Assembly: GCA_019192445.1 (NCBI GenBank)
Contig: JAHCMK010000005.1
Location: 124,001-188,000 of the forward strand
Direction: 5' to 3'
DNA from: Oceanococcus sp. HetDA_MAG_MS8
GTDB taxonomy: Bacteria > Pseudomonadota > Gammaproteobacteria > Nevskiales > Oceanococcaceae
Length of the DNA stretch: 64,000 nucleotides
Numbering within the stretch: position 1 is the first letter of the stretch; the number at the start of each line of letters is the position of its first letter. The translations under genes were made by a program, and so were the position numbers. This document shows, one piece after another, positions 1 through 11,844 of the stretch. A model generated the notes under the pieces. It saw nothing but the letters and a program-made list of their open reading frames with translations, did not search any database and was not told where the DNA came from.

Positions 1-897
1 GCTGCTGCACTGCACGAAAGGCGCTAGTGTGCCAGATGCCGCAGGAAAAGGTGTTTCTGGTTGCTCTAGGGCCCATTGCAGTTGCTCGCCCACAGGCGCT
101 GTGGCGAGCTCTGCCGGGCAGGCGTAGCCGAAGGCTTGCCAAAGCGAGTGTAGCTTCGTGGGGGCATCGTGCGCGCGAATCCCTGTAGCACCCGTCGACT
201 TGCTGAGCTTATTGCCGTCCGAGCCTAACAAGATGGGATGGTGGGCGTATTGTGGAACTGGGGCACCGAGCGCTTGAAGTAGCAGCATCTGGCGACCCGT
301 CGATGGCAACAAATCACAGCCTCGCACGACATGAGTGATGCCCTGCTCAGCATCGTCGATGGTCACCGCAAACTGGTAGCTGTAGTCGCCCGTACGGCGG
401 CGTAGCACGGGGTCGCCACATTGGGCGGCAACATTGACCTGCTGTGGCCCCTGCCAGCGGTCGGTCCAGCTTAGCTGAGCATCTTCGGGTAGGCGAAAGC
501 GCAGTGCATGACCCTCCATAGGCAGCTGCTTATCGCGACAAATGCCGGGATAGCAGGTTTCGCCTGCGCGCCGAAAGAGGGCGAGGTCGCGCCGGGTACA
601 GGCACAGGCATAGATCCGGCCTTGCTCCCACCACTGCCTGACTAGACTTCGGTAACGGTCGCTGCGGGTGGATTGAGCCGGGAGTTCGGCGTCCCACTCC
701 AAACCAAAGTCACGAAGCTGCTGGCGAATGAGGTTCTGAAACTCTGGTTGACAGCGCTCAGTGTCGACGTCTTCGAAACGTAAGAGCCATTCCCCGCCCG
801 CGCGCCGAGCATCCAACCAAGACACCAGAGCCGCAAAAAGCGAGCCCTGGTGCAGTGGACCAGAAGGAGACGGAGCAAAGCGACCGCGGTAGCGCAT
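1..897 (-). CDS. gluQ: glutamyl-Q tRNA(Asp) synthetase, 3' end cut by window edge
   Basis: Truncated GluRS-like enzyme that charges glutamate onto the queuosine base of tRNA(Asp). The frame reads 299 codons from ATG at 897 to the window edge without a stop; the family is about 290-300 residues, so only a few are missing. The N-terminus MRYRGRFAPSPSGPLHQGSL has the class I HIGH-type signature, and KLSKS (about 200-213) is the KMSKS-like loop. It lies just downstream of dksA on the same strand, the order found in many gammaproteobacteria. Identification is firm from motifs and context. Confidence 0.93.
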   Translation of the reverse strand, partial: MRYRGRFAPSPSGPLHQGSLFAALVSWLDARRAGGEWLLRFEDVDTERCQPEFQNLIRQQLRDFGLEWDAELPAQSTRSDRYRSLVRQWWEQGRIYACACTRRDLALFRRAGETCYPGICRDKQLPMEGHALRFRLPEDAQLSWTDRWQGPQQVNVAAQCGDPVLRRRTGDYSYQFAVTIDDAEQGITHVVRGCDLLPSTGRQMLLLQALGAPVPQYAHHPILLGSDGNKLSKSTGATGIRAHDAPTKLHSLWQAFGYACPAELATAPVGEQLQWALEQPETPFPAASGTLAPFVQCSS

Positions 898-944
898 GGA
901 TTCCGGCGCGCAACATGCTTAGCGCCATAGGGGCGCGCGGCGGT

Positions 945-1379
945 TTAGCGGCCTAACTGACGCTCGCGAATTTCCTGCAGGCTCTTACAGTCCACGCAAA
1001 GATCGGCCGTGGGGCGTGCTTCCAGCCGACGAATGCCAATCTCGGAGCCGCAGGAGTCACAGAAGCCAAACTCGTCTTCATCTAGACGGCGCAGCGTTTT
1101 TTCAATTTTCCGAATTAACTTGCGCTCGCGGTCGCGGGTCCGCAGTTCCAAGCTAAATTCCGATTCTTGGGTTGCGCGGTCTGTGGGGTCTGGAAAGTTG
1201 GCCGCTTCGTCCTGCATGTGGTGCACGGTGCGATCCACTTCGGCCATCAAATTTGATTTCCACGCCTCAAGAATCTGCCGGAAATGCGCACGCTGTGCGG
1301 CGCTCATGTACTCCTCCCCCTCGGAGGGTTGATAGGGGGCAAAGGAGCCCAGTTCTGGGTTCGGCGTGCTGGTGCTCAT
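945..1379 (-). CDS. dksA: RNA polymerase-binding transcription factor DksA
   Basis: Binds the secondary channel of RNA polymerase and acts with ppGpp in the stringent response. The 144-residue product has the coiled-coil-tip motif DPTDRA (D-x-x-D-x-A), the stretch EFSLELRTRDRERKLIRKIE, and a four-cysteine zinc finger CDSCG...CVDC near the C-terminus. The ATG at 1379 is chosen because the protein then has the usual DksA length and begins MSTSTPNPEL; the frame stays open 66 codons further upstream, but that part is not DksA-like. It is followed by gluQ with a 47-bp gap, probably one transcript. Confidence 0.96.
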   Translation of the reverse strand: MSTSTPNPELGSFAPYQPSEGEEYMSAAQRAHFRQILEAWKSNLMAEVDRTVHHMQDEAANFPDPTDRATQESEFSLELRTRDRERKLIRKIEKTLRRLDEDEFGFCDSCGSEIGIRRLEARPTADLCVDCKSLQEIRERQLGR

Positions 1380-1531
1380 GTGTGTTGCGGTCAGAGTCAG
1401 TAAATGGAAACCGCGCATTGGTAGCAAATGTAATGCCGAAGCGCAAGCTCGCACTGCACAAAAAAACCATTTCTGCGCGCCACGCAGAGCCGCGCTATGC
1501 TGCACGAACAGCGCTGCACGACTCTGGTGGA

Positions 1532-2341
1532 ATGGATATTCGGCTTGAAGCCTTGTTGTTTGATGTCGACGGGACAATCGCCGATACCGAAGCGCTGGGT
1601 CACTTGCCCGCTTACAACCAGGCGTTTACCGAACTAGAGTTGCCCTGGACCTGGGACGCCGATCTCTACCGCGACGATCTTCTGTTGCAGCCTGGGGGGC
1701 AGGAGCGCATCCGTCACTTCGTGGCGGCACATAAGCCGCCTCTGGGGCAGCACGCCGATGCTGCGGAGCGCAATCTTGCGGCCTGGGTCAACCAGGTCCA
1801 TGCGGCTAAGTCGCGCATTTTTCGGCAAAGGGTGGAATCGGGGTCGGTGCCGCTGCGCCATGGCATCGGTCGTATCATTCGAGAGGCGCGTCATGCGGGA
1901 GTCCGCGTAGCCTTGGTCACCAATGCGTCTAGGCGCAGCTTGGAGCCCTTATTGGCGCATACGCTGGGTCCGGACCTGCAGCAGCAGCTCAGCCTGATCG
2001 TGAGCGGCGAAGAAGTGAAGCGTAAGAAACCCGCGCCGGATATTTATCGCAAAGCCCTAGAGAAGCTGCATGTGCCGGCGCATAACGCGGTGGCTATCGA
2101 AGACTCTGCCATGGGTCTGACAGCCGCGGCGCGCGCCGGATTGGCGACCTTGATCACCATCAATGCAGATACCCGTGAGCAGGATTTCACGGCCGCAGCA
2201 GCGGTGTGTGATGGTTTGGGGGAGCCTGACCATTCTTGGCGTGTCGAAGGCTTGAACATGCAGGAGTTCGGCTATGCCGATCTCAAGGCGCTGCAAACCT
2301 TGCTGCGTCGATACCACAGTCAACGGCCGCATTCCGACTAG
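1532..2341 (+). CDS. HAD-superfamily hydrolase, CbbY-like phosphatase
   Basis: A 269-residue HAD phosphatase. Motif I is FDVDGT near residue 10, the TNAS segment is motif II, and VSGEEVKRKKPAPDIY plus AIEDSAMGL cover motifs III and IV. The order FDVDGTIADTE...PGGQERIRHF resembles CbbY (xylulose-1,5-bisphosphate phosphatase) rather than Gph. The ATG at 1532 follows GGTGG; the same frame is open upstream to 1172 but there overlaps the divergent dksA gene. No Calvin-cycle gene is visible, so the substrate is unknown. Confidence 0.85.
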   Translation: MDIRLEALLFDVDGTIADTEALGHLPAYNQAFTELELPWTWDADLYRDDLLLQPGGQERIRHFVAAHKPPLGQHADAAERNLAAWVNQVHAAKSRIFRQRVESGSVPLRHGIGRIIREARHAGVRVALVTNASRRSLEPLLAHTLGPDLQQQLSLIVSGEEVKRKKPAPDIYRKALEKLHVPAHNAVAIEDSAMGLTAAARAGLATLITINADTREQDFTAAAAVCDGLGEPDHSWRVEGLNMQEFGYADLKALQTLLRRYHSQRPHSD

Positions 2342-2370
2342 CCTTCGGCCATCGTTCCATGAACATCAAA

Positions 2371-2397
2371 CGCACCGCAGAATTGACCTGCGGTGCG
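2371..2397. terminator. hairpin between convergent genes
   Basis: A perfect 10-bp stem CGCACCGCAG / CTGCGGTGCG with a 7-nt loop lies between the convergent CbbY-like gene and queF. On the minus strand it is followed by TTTGATGTT, so it probably ends queF transcription; the plus side has no T tract. Confidence 0.6.
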
Positions 2398-2412
2398 CTG
2401 GGAGGCTGATCT

Positions 2413-2802
2413 TTAATCGAGTGCGACCCGCGGCGGTGGGGTCCAGTCGGCGGCGCGGTGTTCGGCAATGACATCCGTGTAGATACCGCCGCGCACATAG
2501 AACTCGGCACGTAGGCGCAGGTAGCGGGGCTCTAGCTTGGCCACAAGGTCATCCGCGATCTTGTTGGTAATGGCCTCGTGGAAGGCGCCTACATCGCGAT
2601 AGGACCACAGATATAGCTTCAAAGACTTCAACTCGATGCAGCGCTGGTCGGCGATGTAGTCCAGATACAGCGTGGCAAAGTCGGGCTGTCCGGTCTTCGG
2701 GCATACGCAAGTAAATTCGGGCATACGCATGCGAATGACGAAGTCGCGCTCGGGCTTGGGGTTAGGAAAGGTTTCCAGATCCTGATTGGGGCTTGTGGAC
2801 AT
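2413..2802 (-). CDS. queF: NADPH-dependent 7-cyano-7-deazaguanine reductase (single-domain QueF)
   Basis: Reduces preQ0 to preQ1 in queuosine synthesis. The 129-residue single-module product has the catalytic cysteine in [14 protein letters not shown], then the substrate-binding [15 protein letters not shown] and FHEAITNKI. It is the short type, not the two-module form of E. coli (about 280 residues). ATG at 2802 is preferred to the TTG two codons upstream; neither has a clear ribosome-binding site. gluQ, which modifies the queuosine product, is nearby. Confidence 0.92.
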   Translation of the reverse strand: MSTSPNQDLETFPNPKPERDFVIRMRMPEFTCVCPKTGQPDFATLYLDYIADQRCIELKSLKLYLWSYRDVGAFHEAITNKIADDLVAKLEPRYLRLRAEFYVRGGIYTDVIAEHRAADWTPPPRVALD

Positions 2803-2872
2803 GGCCAAAAAATAAGCTGTCAGCGGGGGAGGCGGTAATTTACACTAGCCCGTTTTTGTCAGGGGGTTGGCT

Positions 2873-5800
2873 TTGCGTCTTTCGGCCATTCGGCTTGCCG
2901 GGTTCAAATCTTTCGTCGATAGAACGGAGCTGCGCCTGTCCAGCAACCTCACGTCGATTGTGGGGCCGAACGGCTGTGGTAAGTCCAACCTGATTGATGC
3001 CGTGCGCTGGGTGCTGGGCGAGTCCAGTGCGCGTCAGCTGCGCGGTAGCTCCCTCGAAGACGTCATCTTCTCCGGGTCGCGCACGCGTAAACCGGTGGGG
3101 CGGGCCTCCATTGAGCTGGTCTTCGACAACTCCGACAACACTCTGGTCGGTCAATGGGGGGCGTACACGGAGGTGGCGGTACGCCGGGAGCTCAGCCGGG
3201 ATGGGCAGTCGGTGTTCTACATCAATGGCCAGAAATGCCGGCGGAAGGACGTGACCGAGCTGTTCTTGGGCACGGGGCTGGGGCCGCGAGCAAATTACGC
3301 CATCATTGAACAAGGCACTATCAGTCGCCTGGTTGAAGCGCAGCCTGATGATCTACGCGGAATGCTCGAAGAGGCGGCCGGCGTCTCCCGCTATAAGGAA
3401 AAGCGACGGGAAACCGAGATTCGTATCCGACATACCCGTGAAAACCTGGAGCGCTTGAATGACCTGGTGAGCGAGATCGATGACCGCTTGGCCAAGCTCA
3501 AGCGCCAAGTGCGGGCGGCCGAGCGTTACAAGGAGTATCGCAGTCAGCAGCGTGGGCTGCGGGCCGCGCTTTATGGCTTGCGCTGGCGGGAGCTAGAGCA
3601 AGCCCAGCAAGGCGGGGATAACACCATCGCCCAGGCAAATTCCGCTGCCGACGCCACTCGTCAAGACCTCACAGATGCCATGGTGGCGGTACAAAACACC
3701 GAGCAAGCTCAAACCGCTAAGCAAGCGGCCAAACAACAGGCGGACGAGGCTTTCTACACCAGCCAAGCCGAGCTGGCACGGATCGACCAAGAGCTAGCGC
3801 ATCAGCAACAACTCCGTAGTGTCCGTGAAGATGAGTTGAAGCAACTCCGCAGCGATGCCCAGCGCCAGCAAAGCGCCTTGGAGCAGGCGCGAGAGGAGCA
3901 CAAGCGTGCGGACGCTGCTCTCCAGGAGATGGACGCCGAGCTGCAGCAGCTCACCAGCGCCGAGGAAGGCGAAGACCAGCGTCAAAGTACGGCGGCAGAG
4001 GCCTTGTCGGCGGCGCAGCAGTCCCTGCTTGAGGCGCGCCGGGCCGCTGAGGAGCCGCGCGCTAACCGCGCACGGGAGCAGGCTAGGTTGGAACAGCTGC
4101 GCTCCCAGCAGCAGCAACTACAACGACGCTTGGCACAGCTGGAGCAGGAGCTGGATCAGCTGCGTCAGAACCCGCCGCAGGGAAATCTTGAGGCGTTGGC
4201 CGCAGAGCTGAGCAGACTTCAGCAACAACGGGGCGACGCGGAGCAGGCTCAGGACCGCGCAACCGCCCGACTGCAGTCGGCGCGGGAGCAGCGTCAAGCG
4301 GCCCAGCAAGCGCAGCAAGCCGCGCTCGCCAGCCGTAATCAGGCTCAGGCGCGCCGAGATGTGCTGCAGGCCGAGCAAGAGCGTAGCCTGCGCGCCGCAG
4401 ACCGTAACGTGGAAAAGCAGCTACGAGATCAAGGTATGAGCTGGACGCAGGTTCTGGGTGAGGTGCTGCAGGTGCCAGCCGGCCGGGAAACCGCTGTAGA
4501 GGCCGTTCTACGGGAGTGGCTGCAGGCGCCTCTGGTGGAGCGTTTGCCGCAGGCCCAATTGCCTACGGCTTCTGCGGTTATTACTGCCAGCGTTGAAACC
4601 TTGCCAGATGCACCTGAGCAGTGCTTAGCCTATGGCGTTCACGCGCCTGCTGCTGTGTTGGCCATGCTGCAAGACGTGGCTTTTGTGCCCGACGTGAATC
4701 AGGTTGCCGAGGCTTTGCAGCGGTATCGAGCCTGCGCCTTACCCAACGGAGAAATGCGCTGGGCGGGCGCTGTGCGTGCGGCAAGTACAGATGACGAATC
4801 CGGTGGGGTCTTATTGCGGCAGAAGGCCTTGCAGGAAGCGCAATCACGGTGGGAGCAGGCGCAAGCCAGTGCGGAATCTGCCGAAGCCAGCCTGCGGCAA
4901 GCGCAAGAAGAACTGAGCGCGGCGGAGTCAGCTTGGTCTGCCACGGGGCAGCAGTTGAATCAGGTGCGTCATCAGCTCAACCAAGCGCAGGCGCAGATTG
5001 ATCGCGCGCAGGCCGAGCACGACCGGCACGGCAAGCGCTTAGAAGATTGTCAGGCGGCATTGCAGGCCAGCCAAAAAGATCAGCAAACGCTAGACGTCGA
5101 ATTAGAGCAAAGGCAGTCGGCATTGCGCGCTGCCGAAGCCGAGCTAGAGCAACGTGAGGTGGTTGCACAACAGGCAGACCAAAGCTGGCGTGAGGCGCAG
5201 CAGCAAGCTCAAGGTCTGCAACAGCAGTTGCAGGCTTTGCGGCAGAAGCTCAACGCCCTGCGTGGGCAGCGTGAACAGTGGCTGCGGCGCCGGGCTGCGG
5301 CAGAGTCACAAGTCAGTGCGCGCACGCAAAGTCTGGAGAACCTGCAAACCGCCATGACGCGGGCAGAGCAGGCTTTGCAGGAGTTGCCTCTGGAGCAAAG
5401 TCGTGGTCATCAGCGCGAAGAGGCGGCGGCGGTGCATGCCGCCAAGGTAGACGCGCGCAACCAGGCTCAACAAGCGCTGCAGCAGGCCCAGCAGCAGCAC
5501 CAGCAAGCGCAGAAGGCCCTGGAGCAGGCGCGGGCGGCGAATGAAGCTGCCTTGCAGGCTTTACAAGAGGCGAAGCTGGAGAGGGAAGGGCTACGTAGCC
5601 GCTTGGAGGCTTTGCGCGAGCAGATGCAAGAGCATGGCTTGAGTCCGCGGACTGCTCAGGAAGCCGTAGACGAGGACCACAGCTTGCGCGGCGTGCAACA
5701 GGCGCTGGAAGAACTTGAGAACAAACTCACTCGCCTTGGTGCAGTGAACTTGGCTGCGGTGGAGGAGTTTGCGGAGGAGTCAGCTCGGGCGGAGGACCTG

Positions 5801-6355
5801 CGCAAACAAGATGCCGATCTGCGCGCTGCTTTGGAGCAGCTGGAATCAGCGATGGCGCAGATTGACCGAGAAACACGAGCCTTGTTCAAAAAGACCTATG
5901 ACACCGTCAATGCCAAGTTTCAGGAGCGTTTTCCGCGCTTGTTCGGTGGCGGCGAGGCGGGATTGGAGCTTATGGGCGACGATGTGCTTAGTGCTGGCGT
6001 GAAGGTCATGGCCCGACCTCCAGGCAAGCGGAACGCCTCCATTGCCTTGCTCTCTGGCGGGGAAAAGGCGCTAACGGCAGTTGCGCTGGTTTTCGCGTTG
6101 TTCGAGCTCAACCCCGCGCCCTTCTGTATGCTCGACGAGGTGGATGCGCCGCTCGATGATGCCAACGTGGTTCGCTTCTGTGATGTTGTGCGCGAAATGA
6201 GCGAACACGTGCAATTCATCGTAGTCACGCATAATAAGGTGACAATGGAGATGGCTGACGCTTTGCACGGGGTAACCATGCAGGAGGCAGGCGTATCCCG
6301 CCTGGTGGGCGTGGACGTGAGTGCAGCTGTTGCAATGACTGAAGAACCGGCTTGA
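2873..6355 (+). CDS. smc: chromosome segregation ATPase SMC
   Basis: Core ATPase of the Smc-ScpAB condensin; scpA and scpB are also in this window. The 1160-residue protein has Walker A GPNGCGKS at 32-39, a long Q/A/E-rich coiled coil, a hinge at about 510-650, a second coiled coil, the ABC signature LLSGGEKALTA and Walker B CMLDEVDAPLDDAN. TTG at 2873 is chosen because AGGGGG (2861-2866) is spaced correctly and the product starts MRLSAIRLAGFKSFVD as in Pseudomonas; an in-frame TTG at 2867 abuts the Shine-Dalgarno. zipA begins 7 bp after the stop. Confidence 0.97.
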   Translation: MRLSAIRLAGFKSFVDRTELRLSSNLTSIVGPNGCGKSNLIDAVRWVLGESSARQLRGSSLEDVIFSGSRTRKPVGRASIELVFDNSDNTLVGQWGAYTEVAVRRELSRDGQSVFYINGQKCRRKDVTELFLGTGLGPRANYAIIEQGTISRLVEAQPDDLRGMLEEAAGVSRYKEKRRETEIRIRHTRENLERLNDLVSEIDDRLAKLKRQVRAAERYKEYRSQQRGLRAALYGLRWRELEQAQQGGDNTIAQANSAADATRQDLTDAMVAVQNTEQAQTAKQAAKQQADEAFYTSQAELARIDQELAHQQQLRSVREDELKQLRSDAQRQQSALEQAREEHKRADAALQEMDAELQQLTSAEEGEDQRQSTAAEALSAAQQSLLEARRAAEEPRANRAREQARLEQLRSQQQQLQRRLAQLEQELDQLRQNPPQGNLEALAAELSRLQQQRGDAEQAQDRATARLQSAREQRQAAQQAQQAALASRNQAQARRDVLQAEQERSLRAADRNVEKQLRDQGMSWTQVLGEVLQVPAGRETAVEAVLREWLQAPLVERLPQAQLPTASAVITASVETLPDAPEQCLAYGVHAPAAVLAMLQDVAFVPDVNQVAEALQRYRACALPNGEMRWAGAVRAASTDDESGGVLLRQKALQEAQSRWEQAQASAESAEASLRQAQEELSAAESAWSATGQQLNQVRHQLNQAQAQIDRAQAEHDRHGKRLEDCQAALQASQKDQQTLDVELEQRQSALRAAEAELEQREVVAQQADQSWREAQQQAQGLQQQLQALRQKLNALRGQREQWLRRRAAAESQVSARTQSLENLQTAMTRAEQALQELPLEQSRGHQREEAAAVHAAKVDARNQAQQALQQAQQQHQQAQKALEQARAANEAALQALQEAKLEREGLRSRLEALREQMQEHGLSPRTAQEAVDEDHSLRGVQQALEELENKLTRLGAVNLAAVEEFAEESARAEDLRKQDADLRAALEQLESAMAQIDRETRALFKKTYDTVNAKFQERFPRLFGGGEAGLELMGDDVLSAGVKVMARPPGKRNASIALLSGGEKALTAVALVFALFELNPAPFCMLDEVDAPLDDANVVRFCDVVREMSEHVQFIVVTHNKVTMEMADALHGVTMQEAGVSRLVGVDVSAAVAMTEEPA

Positions 6356-6362
6356 GGCAGTT

Positions 6363-9024
<2,662 letters not shown>

Positions 9025-9066
9025 GCGCCCTATTCAAGAGCAGGAGGGGAAGTACAGGTTTATCTT

Positions 9067-9091
9067 CTAGCCTATGTGGCCCAGAGGCTAG
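9067..9091 (+). terminator. possible terminator hairpin after ligA
   Basis: CTAGCCT (9067-9073) and AGGCTAG (9085-9091) form a 7-bp stem with an 11-nt loop, 43 bp after the ligA stop and followed only by TTGCG. It may end the smc-zipA-ligA transcript; the lack of a T tract makes this weak. Confidence 0.35.
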
Positions 9092-9128
9092 TTGCGCGCG
9101 TCCTCAACTAGGCGGTTGACCCGGTCCC

Positions 9129-9163
9129 TTGAATGCTAGTGAGTGACACTTTAGTATCACTAT
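9129..9163 (+). promoter_or_regulatory. toxin-antitoxin promoter with overlapping palindromic operator
   Basis: A good sigma70 pair is visible: TTGAAT (9129-9134), a 17-bp spacer, TAGTAT (9152-9157). The expected transcription start, about 7 nt past the -10 box, falls on the A of the antitoxin ATG at 9164. There is no Shine-Dalgarno, so the mRNA is probably leaderless. A 20-bp imperfect palindrome, 9142-9161 (arms AGTGA/TCACT, 8 of 10 positions matched), covers the -10 box and is a likely site for antitoxin autorepression. Confidence 0.65.
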
Positions 9164-9421
9164 ATGCGGACCGAACTCGTCACCACATTGAAGCGTAAAG
9201 CCAGCGATTTGCTGAGCGAATTAGCGCGCGACAAACAACCCATCATGATCACCCAACATGGGCTCCCATCGGCGTATCTCGTAGATATCGAGAGCTACGA
9301 GAAGCTTCAAGACAAGATTAGTGTACTGGAGGGAATCGCGCGAGGGGAGCGAGCCGTCGAAGATGGCCGCACGGTCTCCCATCAAGAGGCCAAGTCCAAA
9401 ATGGCCCGATGGCTGAGGTAA
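9164..9421 (+). CDS. type II antitoxin, Phd/YefM family
   Basis: An 85-residue antitoxin expected to bind the operator with its N-terminal half and neutralise the downstream toxin with its C-terminal half. The N-terminus TTLKRKASDLLSELARDKQ and the following PIMITQHGLPSAYLVDIESY form the Phd/YefM fold signature; the tail is charged and probably flexible. It overlaps the toxin start by 13 nt, so the two are translationally coupled. No ribosome-binding site precedes the ATG. Confidence 0.88.
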   Translation: MRTELVTTLKRKASDLLSELARDKQPIMITQHGLPSAYLVDIESYEKLQDKISVLEGIARGERAVEDGRTVSHQEAKSKMARWLR

Positions 9422-9717
9422 TCTGGACTGAACCCGCACTCGCGGATTTGGATGCAATTGCAGATTACATTGCGCTGGATAACCCTGAGGCTGCGAGGTC
9501 ACTCGTGGAAAATGTGTTCGCACACGTCGATCAACTCGAGTCGCACCCGGATAGCGGATCGCTGCCCAGCGAACTTGGCGGCAAGCGTTACCGACAGGTG
9601 ATTGAGCCACCCTGCCGCGTCATTTATCGGCATTCTAAAGTGGATGGGCGGGTCTTCATTTTGCACGTCATGCGCAGCGAGCAACGGCTGCGTCGCACTC
9701 AACTCTGCCGAAATTAA
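9409..9717 (+). CDS. type II toxin, RelE/ParE family
   Basis: A 102-residue ParE/RelE-fold toxin: VIWTEPALADLDAIADYIA, then a helical segment, GGKRYRQVIEPPCRVIYRH, and the closing strand VFILHVMRSEQRL. ParE members poison gyrase and RelE members cut mRNA on the ribosome; the sequence alone does not decide, though the overall pattern is closer to ParE. ATG at 9409 lies inside the antitoxin gene. Confidence 0.87.
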   Translation: MAEVIWTEPALADLDAIADYIALDNPEAARSLVENVFAHVDQLESHPDSGSLPSELGGKRYRQVIEPPCRVIYRHSKVDGRVFILHVMRSEQRLRRTQLCRN

Positions 9718-9898
9718 AGGCTGATCTTGAGTACGCAGTCGACCCTCGCTCTACACGACAACACCAGACTTATGTCGTCCTTGAACCTGATGTGCGGGCA
9801 GACGACGTTCATATAGCCGTCATGGAGTAAGTGCATAGTGAGAGGTTAGGCACCGTTACTCCCCCTTATTCACGGTGCAGAGAACCCTGAGAACTGCT
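9718..9898. other. intergenic, possible gene remnant
   Basis: About 180 bp between the toxin and the PHP lipoprotein gene. One plus-strand frame (about 9769-9831) reads TYVVLEPDVRADDVHIAVME then stop with no start codon, which may be the tail of a lost gene. No clear promoter was seen. Confidence 0.25.
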
Positions 9899-11257
9899 AT
9901 GAAACTCCCCAAGGTATTGCGCCTGCTGTGCTGCGCGGCGCCAATCGTGCTGTTGCCGGCATGTAATGATTCCACCGAGGTGACATCGGTGCCTGATCGA
10001 TCCGATGCGCCCGCCGTCTGCAAGGCCGCCCTGGAATGGCCGCATCTGCTGGGCTCCATGCATGAGCACAGCGGGTTCTCGGATGGGGCTGTGGGTACTA
10101 CGCCTGCTGATTATTTTGCCGCTGGCGCAGAGCTGGGGCTGGATTTCATGGGCAGCGCGGAGCACTCGGATAACGCCCGCCTGCCGATCACCGCCAACGG
10201 CGACTGCGCCTCGGCGGACTTGCCAGCCTGTGTTCAAGCGTCGCCGGATGGCGTGCTGAAATGGGAGCGCACCGCGGACATGGCCGCGCAAGCATCGACG
10301 CCAGACTTCACTGCCTTCCGCGGCTTCGAGTGGACCTCTGATCGCTTCGGTCACATCAATGTCTACTTCTCCAGCTTTGACTGGAACGCCAAGACCACCA
10401 CCGGCTATCTGATCTCCATGGAGGACTTCTGGCTTTGGTTTGGGCTGCCTGCGGATCTGTTGGGAGGGAATGATGGCTTGGCGGTGTTCAACCATCCCGG
10501 CCGTGAAGACACCTTGCATGCGGCCTGTGAAGAACTGGGGCCACTGGCTGAGACCTGCGGAACGGTTTACAACGGCGATCCGGCCTACAACTGGAACGAC
10601 TTCGAATACCGCGCCGAAGTAGCCCAGCGGGTGGTGGGCATCGAAATGTATGGCAAGTCCGGCGATTACTACGACGGCGACAACGGTGCCCCAGAGGGTG
10701 GTTGGTACGCGCATGCCCTGAGAAAGGGCTGGCACCTCGGCCCCATTGGCGCCGAAGACGAGCATGGCCAGTCTTGGGCGCGTCCGGAACGGGCCAAAAC
10801 CATCATGATTGCCCCGGATCGCAGCCCCGATAGCCTCAAGCAGGCCATGTTGGCTCGCCGCTTCTATGCCCTGGCGCATGCCTATAACGATGTGCGTGTG
10901 GAGTTCTCGGCACGGCCGGCACTGGAGACGGAGCCGCGCTGGCCCATGGGCAGCCGCGTCAGCCTTCCGGCCGGTCGCCAAATGACCTTTTCGGTCAATG
11001 TCTCGGGTGTGGCTTCGCCACGCATTGAGCTTGTGGGCGCGGGGGGCATCGTTGCCGCCGCTGCGAATGGTGCCGAGCTAACCTACGCCCAGGCCCCTGA
11101 CCAGCCTGAGGAGCAATGGTTATTTGCCCGCGTGATTGACACCGCCGACCAGGATGGTGATGAGCGCCTGGATGAAGTGGTGGCGGTCACCGCGCCGATC
11201 TGGTTTGCTCAGGGCGAGGACAAGGCCTCTTGCGACGGCAGCGCTTTCACGCGCTAA
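9899..11257 (+). CDS. PHP-domain (CehA/McbA-like) metallohydrolase lipoprotein
   Basis: A 452-residue putative lipoprotein with lipobox LPAC (Cys22). A PHP-type metal site is suggested by MHEHSGFSDG (His55, His57), SAEHSDN, FEWTSDRFGHINVYF and NHPGRED; such proteins (CehA/McbA) hydrolyse phosphoesters or carbamates, but the substrate here is unknown. The C-terminal 105 residues form a separate beta-rich module. ATG at 9899 gives a proper lipoprotein signal; the frame is open from 9875. The 317 bp at its 3' end recur at 15578-15894. A second, distant CehA-like lipoprotein lies at 47232-48875. Confidence 0.8.
   Translation: MKLPKVLRLLCCAAPIVLLPACNDSTEVTSVPDRSDAPAVCKAALEWPHLLGSMHEHSGFSDGAVGTTPADYFAAGAELGLDFMGSAEHSDNARLPITANGDCASADLPACVQASPDGVLKWERTADMAAQASTPDFTAFRGFEWTSDRFGHINVYFSSFDWNAKTTTGYLISMEDFWLWFGLPADLLGGNDGLAVFNHPGREDTLHAACEELGPLAETCGTVYNGDPAYNWNDFEYRAEVAQRVVGIEMYGKSGDYYDGDNGAPEGGWYAHALRKGWHLGPIGAEDEHGQSWARPERAKTIMIAPDRSPDSLKQAMLARRFYALAHAYNDVRVEFSARPALETEPRWPMGSRVSLPAGRQMTFSVNVSGVASPRIELVGAGGIVAAAANGAELTYAQAPDQPEEQWLFARVIDTADQDGDERLDEVVAVTAPIWFAQGEDKASCDGSAFTR
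10941..11257 (+). repeat. 317-bp repeat, copy 1 (3' end of PHP gene)
   Basis: This 3' segment matches 15578-15894 over its full length without indels. I count about 30 mismatches (about 90% identity), mostly at third codon positions. The two copies bracket the 11258-15577 accessory segment. Confidence 0.9.
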
Positions 11258-11334
11258 CAACATGGTGGGAACGGCGTCCTCGTGCTGACCACGGCAGCCG
11301 AAAGAATGGGGAGTTTTACAGCCTTGCCGGAACG

Positions 11335-11668
11335 CCTGGACATCACGCGTTCGTACGCCCATTAATGATGACGATCCATACTCTGAATATTTGTTTCGTT
11401 CGCTGAAATATCGAGCGGACTATCCCGTTGGTGGGTATATTGATATTGCTGGTGTTCGCCAAATGGTCGAGGCTGTTATACGTGGGTACGACGAGCGGCG
11501 TCGGCACACAGCGTTGTGATTCGTTTCGTCGGCATAGCGCTATTCCGGAGGAGATGCGGCGATTCTCCAAAACCGGAAGGCCGTTTCAAAAAGTGGCGTC
11601 AGTAAAGACCTGGCCGCGGGAAGAGATCAACCCGAAACTGGACCCTCATCGGTGCCGTTCGGCTGAAT
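11335..11668 (+). pseudogene. IS3-family transposase remnant (C-terminal part of OrfB)
   Basis: In the frame of the codon at 11352 the sequence reads DDDPYSEYLFRSLKYRADYP, the conserved IS3-family region around the last catalytic glutamate of the DDE triad. It continues with YDERRRHTAL and the expected C-terminal region, but has in-frame TGA and TAG codons just after HTAL. The N-terminal two thirds and the inverted repeats are missing. It marks past mobile-element activity at the left edge of the accessory segment. Confidence 0.75.
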
Positions 11669-11844
11669 GATCCCGCGTTCGATCAAACAAGAGTTTCATA
11701 ATATGAAGCTGAATGACAATGTGGACAACTTTGTTTGCCAGTACCGGAAGCGGACCACGTGCATGTTCGCCGCCACCGACTCGCGGTTAGGGTCCAATCA
11801 TGGGGGATACGAACTGACGTCCGGTGATGAGTTCAATCAGATAA

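Noticed and set aside
9142-9161. Phage attachment site near the toxin-antitoxin genes
   Set aside because: No integrase gene or matching second site; the palindrome is better explained as the operator.
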